From Chimonanthus salicifolius (Eukaryota > Streptophyta > Magnoliopsida > Laurales > Calycanthaceae): a stretch of 64,000 nt of DNA. Of the stretch, positions 45,610 through 57,662 are shown one piece after another. The DNA is taken from positions 33,997,925 to 34,061,924 of the forward strand of contig CM023540.1 of the NCBI GenBank assembly GCA_013350335.1, in the 5' to 3' direction. The translations under genes and the position numbers were made by a program. Numbering within the stretch: the first letter of the stretch is position 1; each line of letters begins with the position of its first letter. The notes beneath the pieces are model-generated. The model did not search any database. It saw only the letters and a program-made list of their open reading frames with translations, and was not told the origin of the DNA.

Positions 45610-47712
45610 ATAAAAAAATATATACTCTAATTTATGCAAGTGAAAAAGGGCAGGGCAATACATAATAAGCGTTCATCTAATGATTGGAATTCATTAATTG
45701 ATGAATCTGATGGTCAAGTGGAAGAATATATTGTTTTCCATGTCTAGCAGGTAGTAATCATACCAAAGATGTAATTGAATATGTCTTTTAATCGTTTGCT
45801 TTCTAACATCACAACAAAAATCTAATTAAGTTAAACGCTTGACAGTCATGCAAAGAACCTTATGCCAACAACTCTAAATCAATTGGCCGGCTGTAAATCA
45901 CCATTAAAATTTTAAAAGTGACACAAGTTCAAGATTGGTTAATTCAAAAAATTAATAAATTTATAATACTTGAGACATCATTCTCTCAACAATTAACTTT
46001 TGAGAATGAGTTTTACTCCAAGAATGTTGTTAGTCTATGATTTTTAGGCTCTGGAGAGGTTTGGATGCTGAGGTGGGATGAGGGCGATTAATTAGCATTA
46101 TCTCTTCGTATTCAACTACATGTTTACTCTTCCATCACATTAAGCTCTTTTTGTAAATGTATCCCATCTGCATCAACAATCTATGTTTATTTATGTTTTT
46201 TTGTGTAAAAAAAATTATTTTCACAAAAATGAATTAAATATCATCTTGTTAAATAAGGAAAATCTCTCTTTTTTTTTTTTTTTTCTCATTAAAATTTCTT
46301 ATCTCCTCTTGTAAAAACAGAGACTCTTGGAAAAATAGCCAAATGAAGCGTGTTCTATGTTTTTTGAGAAGAAGTATTGTTCTGCAAGAAGTAGATGAGT
46401 TCAAAAATGACAAATAACAGGCTTTTACACCTTAATAGGTTATTGAATTTAATAGGGTTTTTTGAGAAGAAGTAATTTTGTGCATATAAAAAAAAATAGA
46501 AAAATGATTTTATAGTGTCATCCTAACTAAAAAAATGACTTCAAATGAAATTATTTTTAAATCTCAATATCAATATTAATAATGCAGGTAAGATGAGGTA
46601 TCAAGTCATTTTAATTGTTTAACTCTTTTAGAGTTCTTCTGTGAGATACTATCACTAAAATGCTTAGTTATGATTGTTCATCTGACAGGCTTGGGTCGGG
46701 CTTTACAAAGAAAAGGCCCGAGCCCATCAGATTAATTTAAAGTCAAATTTTTTTTAATTCACTAATTTTCCGGAACGGCCACTTCAATCCATATGAGAAA
46801 CTTCAATTTGCGTAGAAAATATATACAAATTAATTGTTCTTTTAAAAGTCAAATGTGGAAAAATAGGTTTTTATATATTAAGAATGAGTAAATGAGATTT
46901 AACTCAGTTAAGTTACAATGACATTGAATAATTTTTATATATAAGGTTATTTTTATTAAAACAATCATGTGATTTTAAAATTCAGTGATCATAGAGAATA
47001 GGTCCTAAATTCAACTATTCATGATGATTTTGAATATTAGACTCGTCTTGATGTTATTTAATTAAAAGGTCTTGTAAATTAATGTTCAGTATTTATTTCT
47101 AAACAAACTTCTTAAACTCTCACCTATTGTAACGGTTGTCCATCGCCGTTGTTGGATTCTGTATGTCTACAACCCTCAAGACCAGCGAGAAATTCTACCG
47201 CTTTGGCCAGATCGATAAATAAATTATCCTAGAGTTGTTTTTTAGAAAATTTGTAACGTCTTTAATCATTTTTGCAATAATTTTATATTCTGAATACATG
47301 AAATATTAATTTATAAAATGGCTGGGAGTTGGGACAATAATTTTTTTTTCTGAATGTATTGAATATTGAATTAAAAAAATTTATTATATTTTATATAGAT
47401 ACAAGGTCGGACCGATTGTCGATATTATTATAGACTGGTTATAATTTTATAGAAGAATACCTTATAGAAGCTTTACTGTATCAAATTGATTCACTTAAAT
47501 TAAATGATTTAAAAAATAGGATGAAAAGACTCAGTTTTATATTATATAGTCTCTTAAATCACCATAATAAATTATCTCAATCTAAGAGTCAATAATTTTT
47601 ATAAATAATTGATATTAAAACCTATTAACAATTATAAAATATTTAAATCTAAAAATATATTTAATTAAAAATAGACCCACGTCGGTGGTACTAATTTAAT
47701 AATGTCTCTCTT
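45610..47712. other. AT-rich spacer
   Basis: No gene or bounded repeat was recognised in this stretch. Confidence 0.45.
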
Positions 47713-47959
47713 ATGCTAATGAAAGAGTTCTCTTTTCCAGAGCAGACCAGAGCTCGCAGTAACGAAGTGGACTGTGGAGCAGAGCCAGCGTTATCGCCAT
47801 CACAGGTTTCAACTTTTCTTCTTTGAATTTTAGTTTCTCCTTCCTTCTTCTTCCTCATACTTTCATTACAAATTCACAATCTGATGAGTGCTTTTCTATA
47901 TATTTTAAATTTTTTTAGGACCGAAAACCGATAAGAGGAAAGAGAACGCCGTTGTTCAG
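47713..47959 (+). other. possible small exons (leader or start of an unrecognised gene)
   Basis: Two short GC-richer blocks have good splice borders: one ending CATCACAG|GTTTC at 47805, and one from TTTTTTAG|GACCG at 47919 to TTGTTCAG|GTTTA at 47959. An ATG at 47713 reads through both in frame (MLMKEFSFPEQTRARSNEVD, then DRKPIRGKRTPLF). I recognise no protein and see no continuation. They may be 5' leader exons of the O-fucosyltransferase-family gene 6 kb downstream, whose coding exon follows an acceptor-like site. Confidence 0.3.
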
Positions 47960-50900
47960 GTTTATTTCTTTATTTTTTAATTCCTTTGCCTTCTGTCATC
48001 TTTCTCAATCTTCTCAATAATCCATGGTTATTAGTGAATGATATTTTTAGATGAATAATAATTATATTGTTTTAGGAAACATGTTTTAAATGTTTTATTC
48101 TCAAGTTTTTCTTTCGATGATTGTGAACAATCTTATATCAGATCTGGAACTGATGGAAGTAGATCTGTTGAACTGAGAGAGTAAAGCCCTAATTTCTTGA
48201 TGAGAATCCATACATTGTTCATAGATATCTACATTTTTAAATCAGAGGCCCAGATCGCTCTTTTCAAGGATTTTATGCGTGTATTTGGAGCTCTTTTCTC
48301 AATTGCACTAGATCTACTTCTGGAAAGCTCTAAGCTCATTTGGCTGAATCATTTGAAGCAGATTTAAGGGTATGAAACCCACTTGTCAGATGGTAATGAT
48401 TGAATTAGTTTCAGATCTGAAATTCTGTTACGTTTTTTTTTCTCTCAGTGGTTTTCAGTGATGGGCAAAAGTCAGTTTTTAGTTTTTTACAATGCCTAGT
48501 ACCACTAAACTGATGATTATATGATATTTGGCATTCAGGTAGGTTTAGTGACCCTATGAAATGAAAGAAAATTGTTGTTGATGTAAGAATTTAATTTAAA
48601 AGAAATTAATCTCACTAAACATGTATACATGCCGGATTTAAACTAAGGAAAGTAGATGACTGAAATGGAGCTCCATATCAGATGTTGACTTTATTTGCTT
48701 AAAGCAAATGAATAAAATCATTTAAATGAATTTTTTTAATTATAATGATCTTAGCCACGTTACTTTTATAAGGTTATTATGTTCAATAAATTAGTACATT
48801 ATCAAAATTTAAACAGAGTCATGAGCTCATGACGAAGCTATATTAGATTAGCTGATCTTGACATTAGCAAAAATCGCTTTGACAAGTATTTTCCTTCGTT
48901 TTCTGTTTATCTTTTCAGTAAAAAATCTCACTGCTGTAGTGCTATCCCCATTTTTGTGCTCAAAATTTTAAGAACCATTGGGAAATAGATTTAGTGGAAG
49001 GTGAAAGATGGTTGAGGGAACTTTTTTTTTTGAAACAGTCAATGAAAGATTTCATTAAATAATAAAACTACAGATACAGTAACAGCCTGGTACAAGAGAA
49101 TTATACAAGGCAAAAGTACAATTTCCATGAGCTAGGTAACAAGAAAACGTACTTTATTTTCAGAAACCTAGTCATATTTCCATATCAGAAATTCTGGCAT
49201 TTCTTTTTTGTTTTTTCTTGTTTTTCTTTTCATGGTTTTTTATTTTTAGGAAATCTTGTCCCTCAGAGCTAGAATCACTAATTAATTGAGCATAAGCAAA
49301 AAAATGCACGTCTGAGGACATAGATAGGATAGATATTCGTTGACGGACGACACTGGTGTTGTGTTAGAATGGATAAGAAATTAAGGATCGATTTAATTGT
49401 ATTATTTATATACAAAAGTTGTATCTTCTTCTCCTTATTTCCCATTTTCTTTGGTTCCTTAGTTAAGTTATTGGCTTCAAAATCTGGAAGGACACATTCA
49501 TTTTGGGTGTTTTTCCTACAAAATTTGACGATTTCCTGGAAACATTTTCCCGCGTCATGTTTTGTTTTGCATTTTGATGTGAGAAACCTTATTCTCATGT
49601 GTGAAAATAAATGTCCTTTTCTCAGCACAATTTTCGCAGCCCACACTATTCGGAAAAAGATGAAAATTGATCTTGAATTCGTTGTGCTTCTCTATCATTT
49701 ATTCTTCATCGCATTCCATCTCCAACCCATTACTGTTCTCCTTTTTTTGGCATTCCGTGTCTGTCCTTCACCGATCTTCACTGACATTTTATCTTAGGCC
49801 TGCCCTTGCTGTCAATCACCATCTCCTTCCTCTTTCTCTGTTGTTTGTAGGTGTGACTCCCTCTCTCTCAATTTACTTTTTGTTTTTTAGAAAATCCTCT
49901 GGAAATATTTTCATTCCTTTTTAGAAATTTCTTAGAAATACGTGTTTTCTTGTTGTCTTAATCTTATGGTTGCAGAGATAGAGATAGAATTATTTTCATG
50001 TTGTCTATTTTGGGCAATTTAGGTTTTGCCAGGGCAGTTTTATCAACTAAATGGGTCAAAGGCCTGTACAAGACATTTGCACAGTCAATTTCCTCTCAAT
50101 AATTTCTCTATTTGTTCCTCTTTTTTTTTTTTTTTCAAAAAAAATCATTTTGGTTTCTGTCAGCAATTTCTTACCAATGTCTGTAAGATGGGAAAGGGGT
50201 GAAATTAATAATTTGCTGTAAAAGAGAAATCCAAAGCACCGTAGCACAATCTTACTTTCTTCTCCAAAATTTCCAGCTTCCCTTTTCCACACGAGTGGAA
50301 ATTTGGAGGGTGCATTTGGCAGGTCCAGATCCAACAGCCCAAAATTTGTTTCTTAGGATGCTTATCATTTGTTTCTCTAGATTAGCTTTTTATCTTTTTG
50401 GTGCTATGAGTATAATTATCGGGGCATTTGGTGGGCCGGAGAAACATGTTAGAACCGACTCAAATTGATTTGATCATATTAATTTCTGATTGGAGGACCC
50501 AAATATATGTTATAAGGAAAAGAAAAGATAATAATTTTAAAATCATAATGATGAGAAGGCAATACATACAATGGTTGAAATTTTACTTTGCAAGATGGCA
50601 GTTGAAGAAGTTTGCTCTTGAAAGAGAAAGGCAGACTGATGATAGAAACCAGCCTCCGTTTGCCCCATGAACCATATTATTGTTCATGCCAAACTTCTGC
50701 TTGAGGGTAATCAAGCTCTAAATTTATTTGCTGCATCCTTGTCGAGGTTTAAATACTAAAAGAGACTCAAACTGGACTGGAGTGGGTTGATGAGCTGATT
50801 TTAGATTCGATCATTTGACGGAATCTAAGCAAGAAACGCTAATCTCGGTGACAAAACTTGGCCCGAGGCTTTTATAGTATATTATCCTCGATGGTTTGAC

Positions 50901-51890
50901 AATCTAAACCTTTGATGCCTATTGATCTGGTGACCATATGTAGGAGCTTGGAGGTCTCGCACCTCAAAATTCTCATGCGCTCCAAGATTCTAAGCCTTCT
51001 ACAGTTGATATTCAAAATAAAAACAAATAGCAGTTGAAACTTTGAAATTTGATGTAAGAAATTTTATGAAATTGAATCTGAATTTGAAATTCTTGGTGTC
51101 ATCAAATCCTGCACTTCGCCTATACTACCTTTGGGTGGGAATTCACTGCTTTCATCAGCTGTTTCACATCCATACCTTCCTTCATGCCTCTGTGTCCATT
51201 CTGGAGTTGTTTTTTATGTTCTCCAGCACTTGAACTGAGACCATGATATTTCTCGTCATAACAACATCTTGAGCATCATTGTCACTTGCAGTCCATCATT
51301 CCGTGATGTGGCTTTTCCTTCAATGCACAAACATCTAACTGAATTCTACTTGTCCTTGCTTTCTGCATTGAGTGTTTTAAGGGAAATTCGTTCAACTTGC
51401 CCTTAGGACTTCCCATAATTTTTTGCCATAAAGTTGGAAACACAACAGACAAGCAGAACGTATAGTACTAGTTCAAAAGCTCATATCTTCTATATCTCTG
51501 ATGGAGGTGATTCAAAGATCTAATGAAAGCTTCTTAAGTTTAGTTTTGCAAGAATATATAATTAACAGACATAGTTGGTAAAGTTAGAGCTATATTCAAA
51601 TGTTCAACTGCTGTCCAGAAACACCAGTTTTTCAGACAGCATGTGCTTAATCATATTAATTAATTGATTAAGGGGAATGACATGAAATTTTGTGAGGATA
51701 CATTGGATGCATTTGAGGTATCTCCCCCCAAAAAAATCGTTTCAAGTCTCTTTGGTCTTTTGTCTAATAACCTGCTACTTCAGATAATCTCAGACTTGTG
51801 TGGGTGGTGAGCCTTAATCAGGGTCCTCAGTCATTATTATTATTATTATTTTTTTTTTTTTGAACGGTGATGATTTTATTCAAGAAAAAA
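47960..51890. other. spacer or long intron, no recognised gene
   Basis: Short open frames (for example on both strands at 49278-49797) overlap each other and show no family motif. A plant LINE-like 3' tail lies at 49021-49135. If the small exons near 47.8 kb belong to the gene at 54 kb, this is leader-intron sequence. Confidence 0.4.
49021..49135 (-). mobile_element. LINE-like 3' end fragment (minus strand)
   Basis: Read on the minus strand, the block ends AATGAAATCTTTCATTGACT then GTTTC and a run of A (T-run at 49021-49032 on the plus strand). It is preceded by TCTTGTACCAGGCTGTTACTG. This is the look of a retroposon 3' tail with poly(A). No coding part is present and no target duplication was found. 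Confidence 0.3.
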
Positions 51891-51903
51891 GGGAGTGGTT
51901 CTA

Positions 51904-52095
51904 AACTCCAAGGGGTTGGTGTGCTGGCCAGGAACACCCGCCTCAAGAAGCGGGAGTCCTGAGTTCGAATCCCATCCCACCCCAAAGAGCCACTCCCCGT
52001 AGTTTTACCCGGTGTGTGTAGAAGGCTTGCACGCACACTGAGGACTAATCGGGTGCTCTAAGAGGCCCTGGACACCTCGGTCATTTAAAAAAAAA
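51904..52095 (+). mobile_element. tRNA-derived SINE, copy 1
   Basis: It is flanked by GGGAGTGGTTCTA (51891-51903) and GGGGAATGGTTCTA (52096-52109), a target duplication with small differences. It has an RNA polymerase III box A-like GGTGTGCTGGCC and a box B-like GAGTTCGAATCCC, and it ends in a poly(A) run (52087-52095). The 3' part (GGACTAATCGGGTG, CTGGACACCTCGGTCAT) is shared with copy 2 at 57356. It is not a tRNA gene: the 5' part does not close a cloverleaf and the unit continues for another 120 bp. Confidence 0.8.
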
Positions 52096-52109
52096 GGGGA
52101 ATGGTTCTA

Positions 52110-53563
52110 GTGTTCCACACATGGCCTAGATGAAGAGAAACAATATAGTAGCAGTAACCAATGTCTGCCTCCAATCAAATATCTGCATTTGTAGGACATA
52201 TTTTCTGTTTGTCCTAAGATTATGTTACATGGACTTTAAACTCATGCTGTTGTTTTGATCTTCAATTTTTTCAAATCTTGATGTTCACTTGGCAGTTAAT
52301 ATTTTGTGTGGAAGCAGTAGATTTCCTATATTGCTGTGTATAGTTTCATGTATTTGATGGATTTCTAAACATCATTGCTGATTGGAAAATTCTGCATCCA
52401 CCTTCATCTGTTACATCCCTTCACAGTCGTCCTGGAATGACTGTGAAGTGAAACTTATTTACCGGACATTGCATGTTGAACTATATGATTTGACACTTTT
52501 TTTTTTTGAAATATATGATTGGCTTGATTTGCCTGAGCCTTTTGATTGTAGTATGTGTTTGATTTCCAGGTGACTCCAAGCATATTATATGCCTATGTTG
52601 GACTATGTGCATGGGCTCTACACCATTATAAGTGTTTGGTGGGGCTCTCCTATACTGTATTTGTGATGATTTGAGTTCAAGTTGGATTATTTTTTCTATT
52701 TACAGTTTACAGGTTATACAGGTGGATTATAAGTCTATGGGGGTTTATGATAGGCCACACATTCATAGGTTGTTTGGTAGAGCCCACTCAGACAATATTT
52801 CTAATGTTTGTAGGTGTTTGTAAGGCCCACCTACACAATATTTGTGATTAATTAAGTTTGAGAATATGTTAAATTATTCATTCATTCATCATCATCATTA
52901 TCGTCCATTTCAAACTATGCTCAGGTGGGCCCCACACTTTTATTTGTGTTTAGTAGGGCCTAATCACTTTAATTTTGTGATAAAACATATTGGGATATAT
53001 GTAATTAATTTATTTAAGCTTCAGTCTTGATTTCATATCACCTTTTTCAAATGTGCAAACAAACATAAAAAATATGACTTCATAGGAAAAGGTTCTTATC
53101 TTAATTTCTTATTAACCTTTTCCAAAGAAAATTTCCTTTTCTTTTCTCATGAGAAAATAGACAAATGTACCCAAAATGTTTGTTTTCTTCATAAGGTTTC
53201 TTTAAGCATCCATCTTCATGACATCATCATCATCACTGTCATGATGAAAGCCATTCATCGCTTCTATCTTATGTTGGCTTTCTAAGTTCTATCTTCTCAC
53301 CTAACCTCTATAAAAAAAAGGTGATGTTTTCTGTTACTTCAAAGTTTATAACATCATTAACTTACCAATCAAAGTTTTAATGGGCATTCCCCATCTTCTG
53401 CTGCTGTTTACTTGTGACTGTTTGTTTCTTTGTAGTGTGTTGTTTTTTCTCCTCACGTGATTCACTTTATCTTTCATGATTTCCTTGTGTTTTTTGAAAA
53501 ATACCAAAGTCTTGACCAGAAACTATGGAAATATACCCTACCCATCCATGCAGATGCACATGT

Positions 53564-53613
<50 letters not shown>

Positions 53614-54042
53614 GTATCCTACTGAATTAATTAGAGAGTTCCATTTTCTTTTTGTTTCTCTAATGATTTGTTGTAGTTTCCATATAAATCTTATTGTTCC
53701 ATATCTGAATGTGTAAAACCTTGAATATTATTTCCCCATGAACCCACTATTGAGGTTGCCTTTGTTTGAACTCATCAAACTCTTTATTTTTATTTTTTGA
53801 TTCCTTCACAATAAATCCAAAGATACTAATATGCAGTACTCAATGGCAGCAGCAGTAGTAGTAATATGGTGGTTATGAAAGAGCTCCTTAATTCTCATCT
53901 CTTTCCTTGCAACTGAGCTATGTTTGTTTTTCCTAAAAAAAACTTCTATTTTATTTATTTTTGTCTATTGAGTTTGACTGTTTTTCAATCTCTGATCTCT
54001 CTGTCAATTTCTTATTTTCAGAGTTCGTTTTCTTCTATAAAG
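52110..54042. other. upstream region of the O-fucosyltransferase-family gene
   Basis: No gene is seen. It contains a CA microsatellite (53565-53613). An acceptor-like TTATTTTCAG (54012-54021) lies 21 bp before the start codon, which suggests an intron in the 5' leader. Confidence 0.4.
53565..53613. repeat. CA microsatellite
   Basis: An uninterrupted (CA)n run of about 48 bp, roughly 430 bp upstream of the O-fucosyltransferase-family start codon. Confidence 0.9.
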
Positions 54043-55722
54043 ATGTTGGGTCGCTCTTCATTGTCAAGATCTGGGAGTTTTCGGCCAGAAAACCTTGGGC
54101 AGAATGCCCTGGCCATGATTGGGAACCTCTGTTTCACAGCTTTTGTCCTAGGGGTGTTGATCTTTACCATCATTGCTGCAACTTATGAACCAGAGGATCC
54201 TCTCTTCCACCCATCAACCAAAATGACAACCATCTTCACTTCTACCTCCAATGCCACCTTCCAGTCAGATGAATCCGTCCTCAGGACTGGGGAGGATTTT
54301 ATGACTTCAAACCAGACTGCAATTGCCACTTTCTTAAACATCACAGATGTTGCTGTTCCTCTCGTAAGTGATAGCTCTGAATGTGAGTCTGAGATGGGGA
54401 AGCGAATTGACTGTACTAACCCTGAGATATTCCATTTGATGATGAGGACTGCCATTGAGCATTTTAAAGACATTCATTTCTATCGATTTGGGAAATCCGT
54501 TCCAGGAGGAAATGAGAGCACATGTGACATGGCTTGGCGATTTAGACCCAAGGAAGGGAAAACTGCTGCATTTTACAAGGATTACCGTCGATTTGTGATT
54601 TCGAGGTCTGAGAACTGTAGTTACACTGTGGTTCGGATTGGTGACTACCATACAGGTGTAAATGCTAGGAAAAGGAAAAAGAATCAAAAGCCAGGGTTTG
54701 TTTCAAACCAGCAGGCAGTGCCTGGTACAGAGCTTGTGGTTGGTGAAACTGTGAATGATTCACTTCCAGTGGTTGCTTCTGAAGGGACATTTAGGAAGGG
54801 TCGATACTTGATTTACACTGGAGGTGGGGATAGATGCAAGAGCATGAATCATTACCTTTGGAGCTTCCTATGTGCTTTGGGTGAAGCTCAGTATTTGAAT
54901 CGGACATTGGTTATGGATTTAAGTATCTGTTTGTCGTCAATGTACACTTCATCAAAACAAGATGAAGAAGGCAAGGATTTTAGATTCTACTTTGATTTTG
55001 AGCATTTGAAGGAATCAGCTTCCGTGTTGGACCAGAACGAGTTTTGGAAGGATTGGGGGAAGTGGCAGAAGAAAGATGGTCTGACTCTTCATCTTGTGGA
55101 GGATTTCAGAATCAACCCAATGAAGCTTGGGAGTGTGAAGGATACTTTGATAATGAGGAAGTTTGGATCAGTGGAGCCAGACAATTACTGGTATAGAGTA
55201 TGTGAAGGAGAAACAGAATCGGTCATACAACGGCCATGGCACTTGATCTGGAAATCAAAACGGCTGATGGACATTGTGTCGGCAATTGCTACCAGATTGA
55301 ACTGGGATTATGATTCTGTTCATGTTGTGAGAGGGGAGAAGGCTAAGAACACAGAGCTCTGGCCCAATCTAGCAGCTGATACTTCTCCGGAAGCACTTCT
55401 TTCTACTATGCGTGATAAGATTGAAGATGGAAGGAACCTTTATATTGCTACCGATGAGCCCGATACATCATTCTTTGACCCTTTAAAGGACAGGTATTCC
55501 ACTCACTTCCTCAATGACTACGGGGACCTTTGGGATGAGAAAAGTGAATGGTATTTAGAGACCAGGAAACTTAACAATGGGGTGGGCGTGGAGTTTGATG
55601 GCTACATGAGGGTGGAGGTTGATACCGAAGTCTTTTTGAGGGGCAAAAAGCAGATTGAGACATTCAACGATTTAACAAGCGATTGTAAAGACGGTGTCAA
55701 TACCTGCCGCGCTCCCTCTTGA
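54043..55722 (+). CDS. plant O-fucosyltransferase-family protein (GT65/GT106-like), type II membrane protein
   Basis: A single-exon reading frame of 559 residues is predicted to be a Golgi glycosyltransferase. A short cytosolic N-terminus (MLGRSSLSRSGSFRPENLGQ) is followed by one membrane segment (about 23-46) and a Ser/Thr-rich stem. The large lumenal catalytic part includes GRYLIYTGGGDRCKSMNHYL (253-272), the fold's first strand region, LNRTLVMDLSICLS (285-298) and VHVVRGEKA (426-434), the position of the conserved R-x-G motif. YIATDEPD (467-474) comes next. N-glycosylation sites include N70, N90, N99, N158, N191, N239 and N286, which fits a lumenal domain. The chosen ATG follows an acceptor-like TTTCAG by 21 bp. 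An upstream in-frame ATG (53920) would add 41 hydrophobic residues without family resemblance. The donor and acceptor sugars cannot be read from the sequence. Confidence 0.9.
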   Translation: MLGRSSLSRSGSFRPENLGQNALAMIGNLCFTAFVLGVLIFTIIAATYEPEDPLFHPSTKMTTIFTSTSNATFQSDESVLRTGEDFMTSNQTAIATFLNITDVAVPLVSDSSECESEMGKRIDCTNPEIFHLMMRTAIEHFKDIHFYRFGKSVPGGNESTCDMAWRFRPKEGKTAAFYKDYRRFVISRSENCSYTVVRIGDYHTGVNARKRKKNQKPGFVSNQQAVPGTELVVGETVNDSLPVVASEGTFRKGRYLIYTGGGDRCKSMNHYLWSFLCALGEAQYLNRTLVMDLSICLSSMYTSSKQDEEGKDFRFYFDFEHLKESASVLDQNEFWKDWGKWQKKDGLTLHLVEDFRINPMKLGSVKDTLIMRKFGSVEPDNYWYRVCEGETESVIQRPWHLIWKSKRLMDIVSAIATRLNWDYDSVHVVRGEKAKNTELWPNLAADTSPEALLSTMRDKIEDGRNLYIATDEPDTSFFDPLKDRYSTHFLNDYGDLWDEKSEWYLETRKLNNGVGVEFDGYMRVEVDTEVFLRGKKQIETFNDLTSDCKDGVNTCRAPS

Positions 55723-57340
55723 CCATTGCAATTTTCAGATTACGTGTATGCATGAAGCCTGAAGTTTCAGCCTCCGTTACATTTTTCATTTTCCCCATGT
55801 ACCTCCTCTGTTATCTCTTGCTTCGAAGATCATTCGACATTCTCATCTGCAGGTACACCACCATTTAATTTTAAGCAAGCATAGATGGTTCTTAGCATCT
55901 GTCATGACATTGCTTGTAGCAAATCTTTTGTCTCAGTTCAATTAGCATCTGATAAGTAAGTAGTCTTGTACCAGTTAATGACCCTGTCAGGGTTTGAGTT
56001 CACGTTGTAGGGGACTTAAATTTTCTTTTCTTTTTTTTGTGTTTCTTAGATAACGATGTGTGTTCAAAACTTCAAATCATTTCATTTTGTTACGGTGTAT
56101 TGCTTTTCTGGTATTTATTATGTTTCATGATTAATATCTTGCTCTCTCTACTTTTAATAGCTCTGCTTGATCTGCAACTAGGTATTTCTTCGAGTCAATT
56201 TGCTTGAGAGGCTTGAGGACCCGAAACAGCTCCCTGTACCTGATACCCAAACCCGAGGGCCTGACCTTAAAATTTTGGATGTGGAAACAGCAGGAGAAAC
56301 ACCAAATTATAGTCGTATTTGGATTTCATAAATTGTGTACATAGACCAAAATAGCAATATAGCTTTGAGTACAAAGGTTTAAATATTAGCCGATTCATAT
56401 TATATTGATAATACCTATGGTTTAAGCGTAGCCCAATGTGTATTGACCAATACATATCGTGGGTAGCAATACGGTCACATATCATTGATATTTTGAAAAT
56501 ATTTGTCAATATCATGCCCATGTTGCAGCCAATATCTCATTTTTTTATTGGCTAAAGGTGTTCATTTGTTCAAACTTGGCTCTAATTCGACCTAAATAAA
56601 TGGATTTAGACAAAGTTTTTTGTCTATGGGCGGGCTCAAGCTTTTAAGCCTGATTATTTCTTTATATATTTTATTTTTTAAAAATTATGAAGTGAAAATC
56701 TAATTGCACATATTGAAAGAAGATTTCAAAATTGAAAATATGTTATTCTTAAACTTCACTCAAAGAATGGCATAACAAGACTCAATTAAAATGACTTTCA
56801 AATATTAGGGGTAAAATTACAATTAATTAAAAATTCAAGAATATATTTACAATCAAATAAAAATATAAAGACATATACAAATTATCGTAAATTTTATAAT
56901 ATAATATTTGGATTTTTATTATATTATACATAATTTGATGCTGAATTTTTTAACACCCAATTTGAACATGTGGAATACAACAAGACAATATGAAGTGACT
57001 TGTCATTAATGAATCATGAGATCTACACATTTATATGCAGCGAATAGATAATTATTTGAATACGAAGTATGTAAAGCTTCATCATTAATTGATAATTAAA
57101 ATAAAGTTCAAAATGAAAGGATAGAATTAGCATTTTAAAAATTAAACTGTTAGTTGGACTTAAATTAGTTTCTAAGGTAGTCCGGTCCTTGAGATGATTT
57201 AGAGTATGATAAAAATTATTCAAACAATTTCATATAGGTTGAATATAATTAAATTATATTATAGTTTAATTAACAATTCAATATTTTAAACATTTATTAA
57301 AATGATTAAGTAAGAAGGAAACCTCTTCAAACTGCTGCAG
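55723..57340. other. 3' region and AT-rich spacer
   Basis: The first part is probably the 3' untranslated region of the preceding gene. A stretch near 56390-56540 carries ATCGTG, GATATT and CAATATC words that may be a decayed TATCGG-family element. No gene was recognised. Confidence 0.4.
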
Positions 57341-57355
57341 AAATCATCTTCTCCA

Positions 57356-57566
57356 AGAACTCAAGAGCGGATTGGTCTGACAGTCAAGAAGTTCCCCTCA
57401 TAAAGGGAGATCTTGAGTTCGGTTCACGCTCAACACCCTTCTAGACCACTTTTTGTAGTTGTTTATTGGGTGTGTGGGATTTAGAGGCTTACACATACTC
57501 CAAGGACTAGTCGAGTTAAAATATCCCACGGCAGGTGAGATCTCTGGACATCTTGGCCATGAAAAA
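57356..57566 (+). mobile_element. tRNA-derived SINE, copy 2
   Basis: It is bracketed by a perfect 15-bp target duplication AAATCATCTTCTCCA (57341-57355 and 57567-57581) and ends in a poly(A) run. It shares with copy 1 the box B-like GAGTTCGGTTCACG (mutated here), GTAGTTGTTTATTGGGTGTG, GGCTTACACATACTCCAAGG, ACTAGTCGAG and CTGGACATCTTGGCCAT. It is more diverged internally than copy 1, yet its flanking repeat is perfect. Confidence 0.85.
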
Positions 57567-57662
57567 AAATCATCTTCTCCATATTAGACTCAATGATTTA
57601 AGATTCAAAATTCATTTAAAAGAAAATCTGAATACCAGATCAGCGAGACAGTGTGGTTAGAG

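Noticed and set aside
51920..51985. tRNA-like block with GAGTTCGAATCCC
   Set aside because: No complete cloverleaf, and it is followed by a SINE tail, poly(A) and target duplication; it is a SINE head.
53920..54042. Upstream ATG extending the O-fucosyltransferase-family protein by 41 residues
   Set aside because: The added residues are hydrophobic and unlike the family N-terminus, and an acceptor-like TTTCAG lies between the two ATGs.
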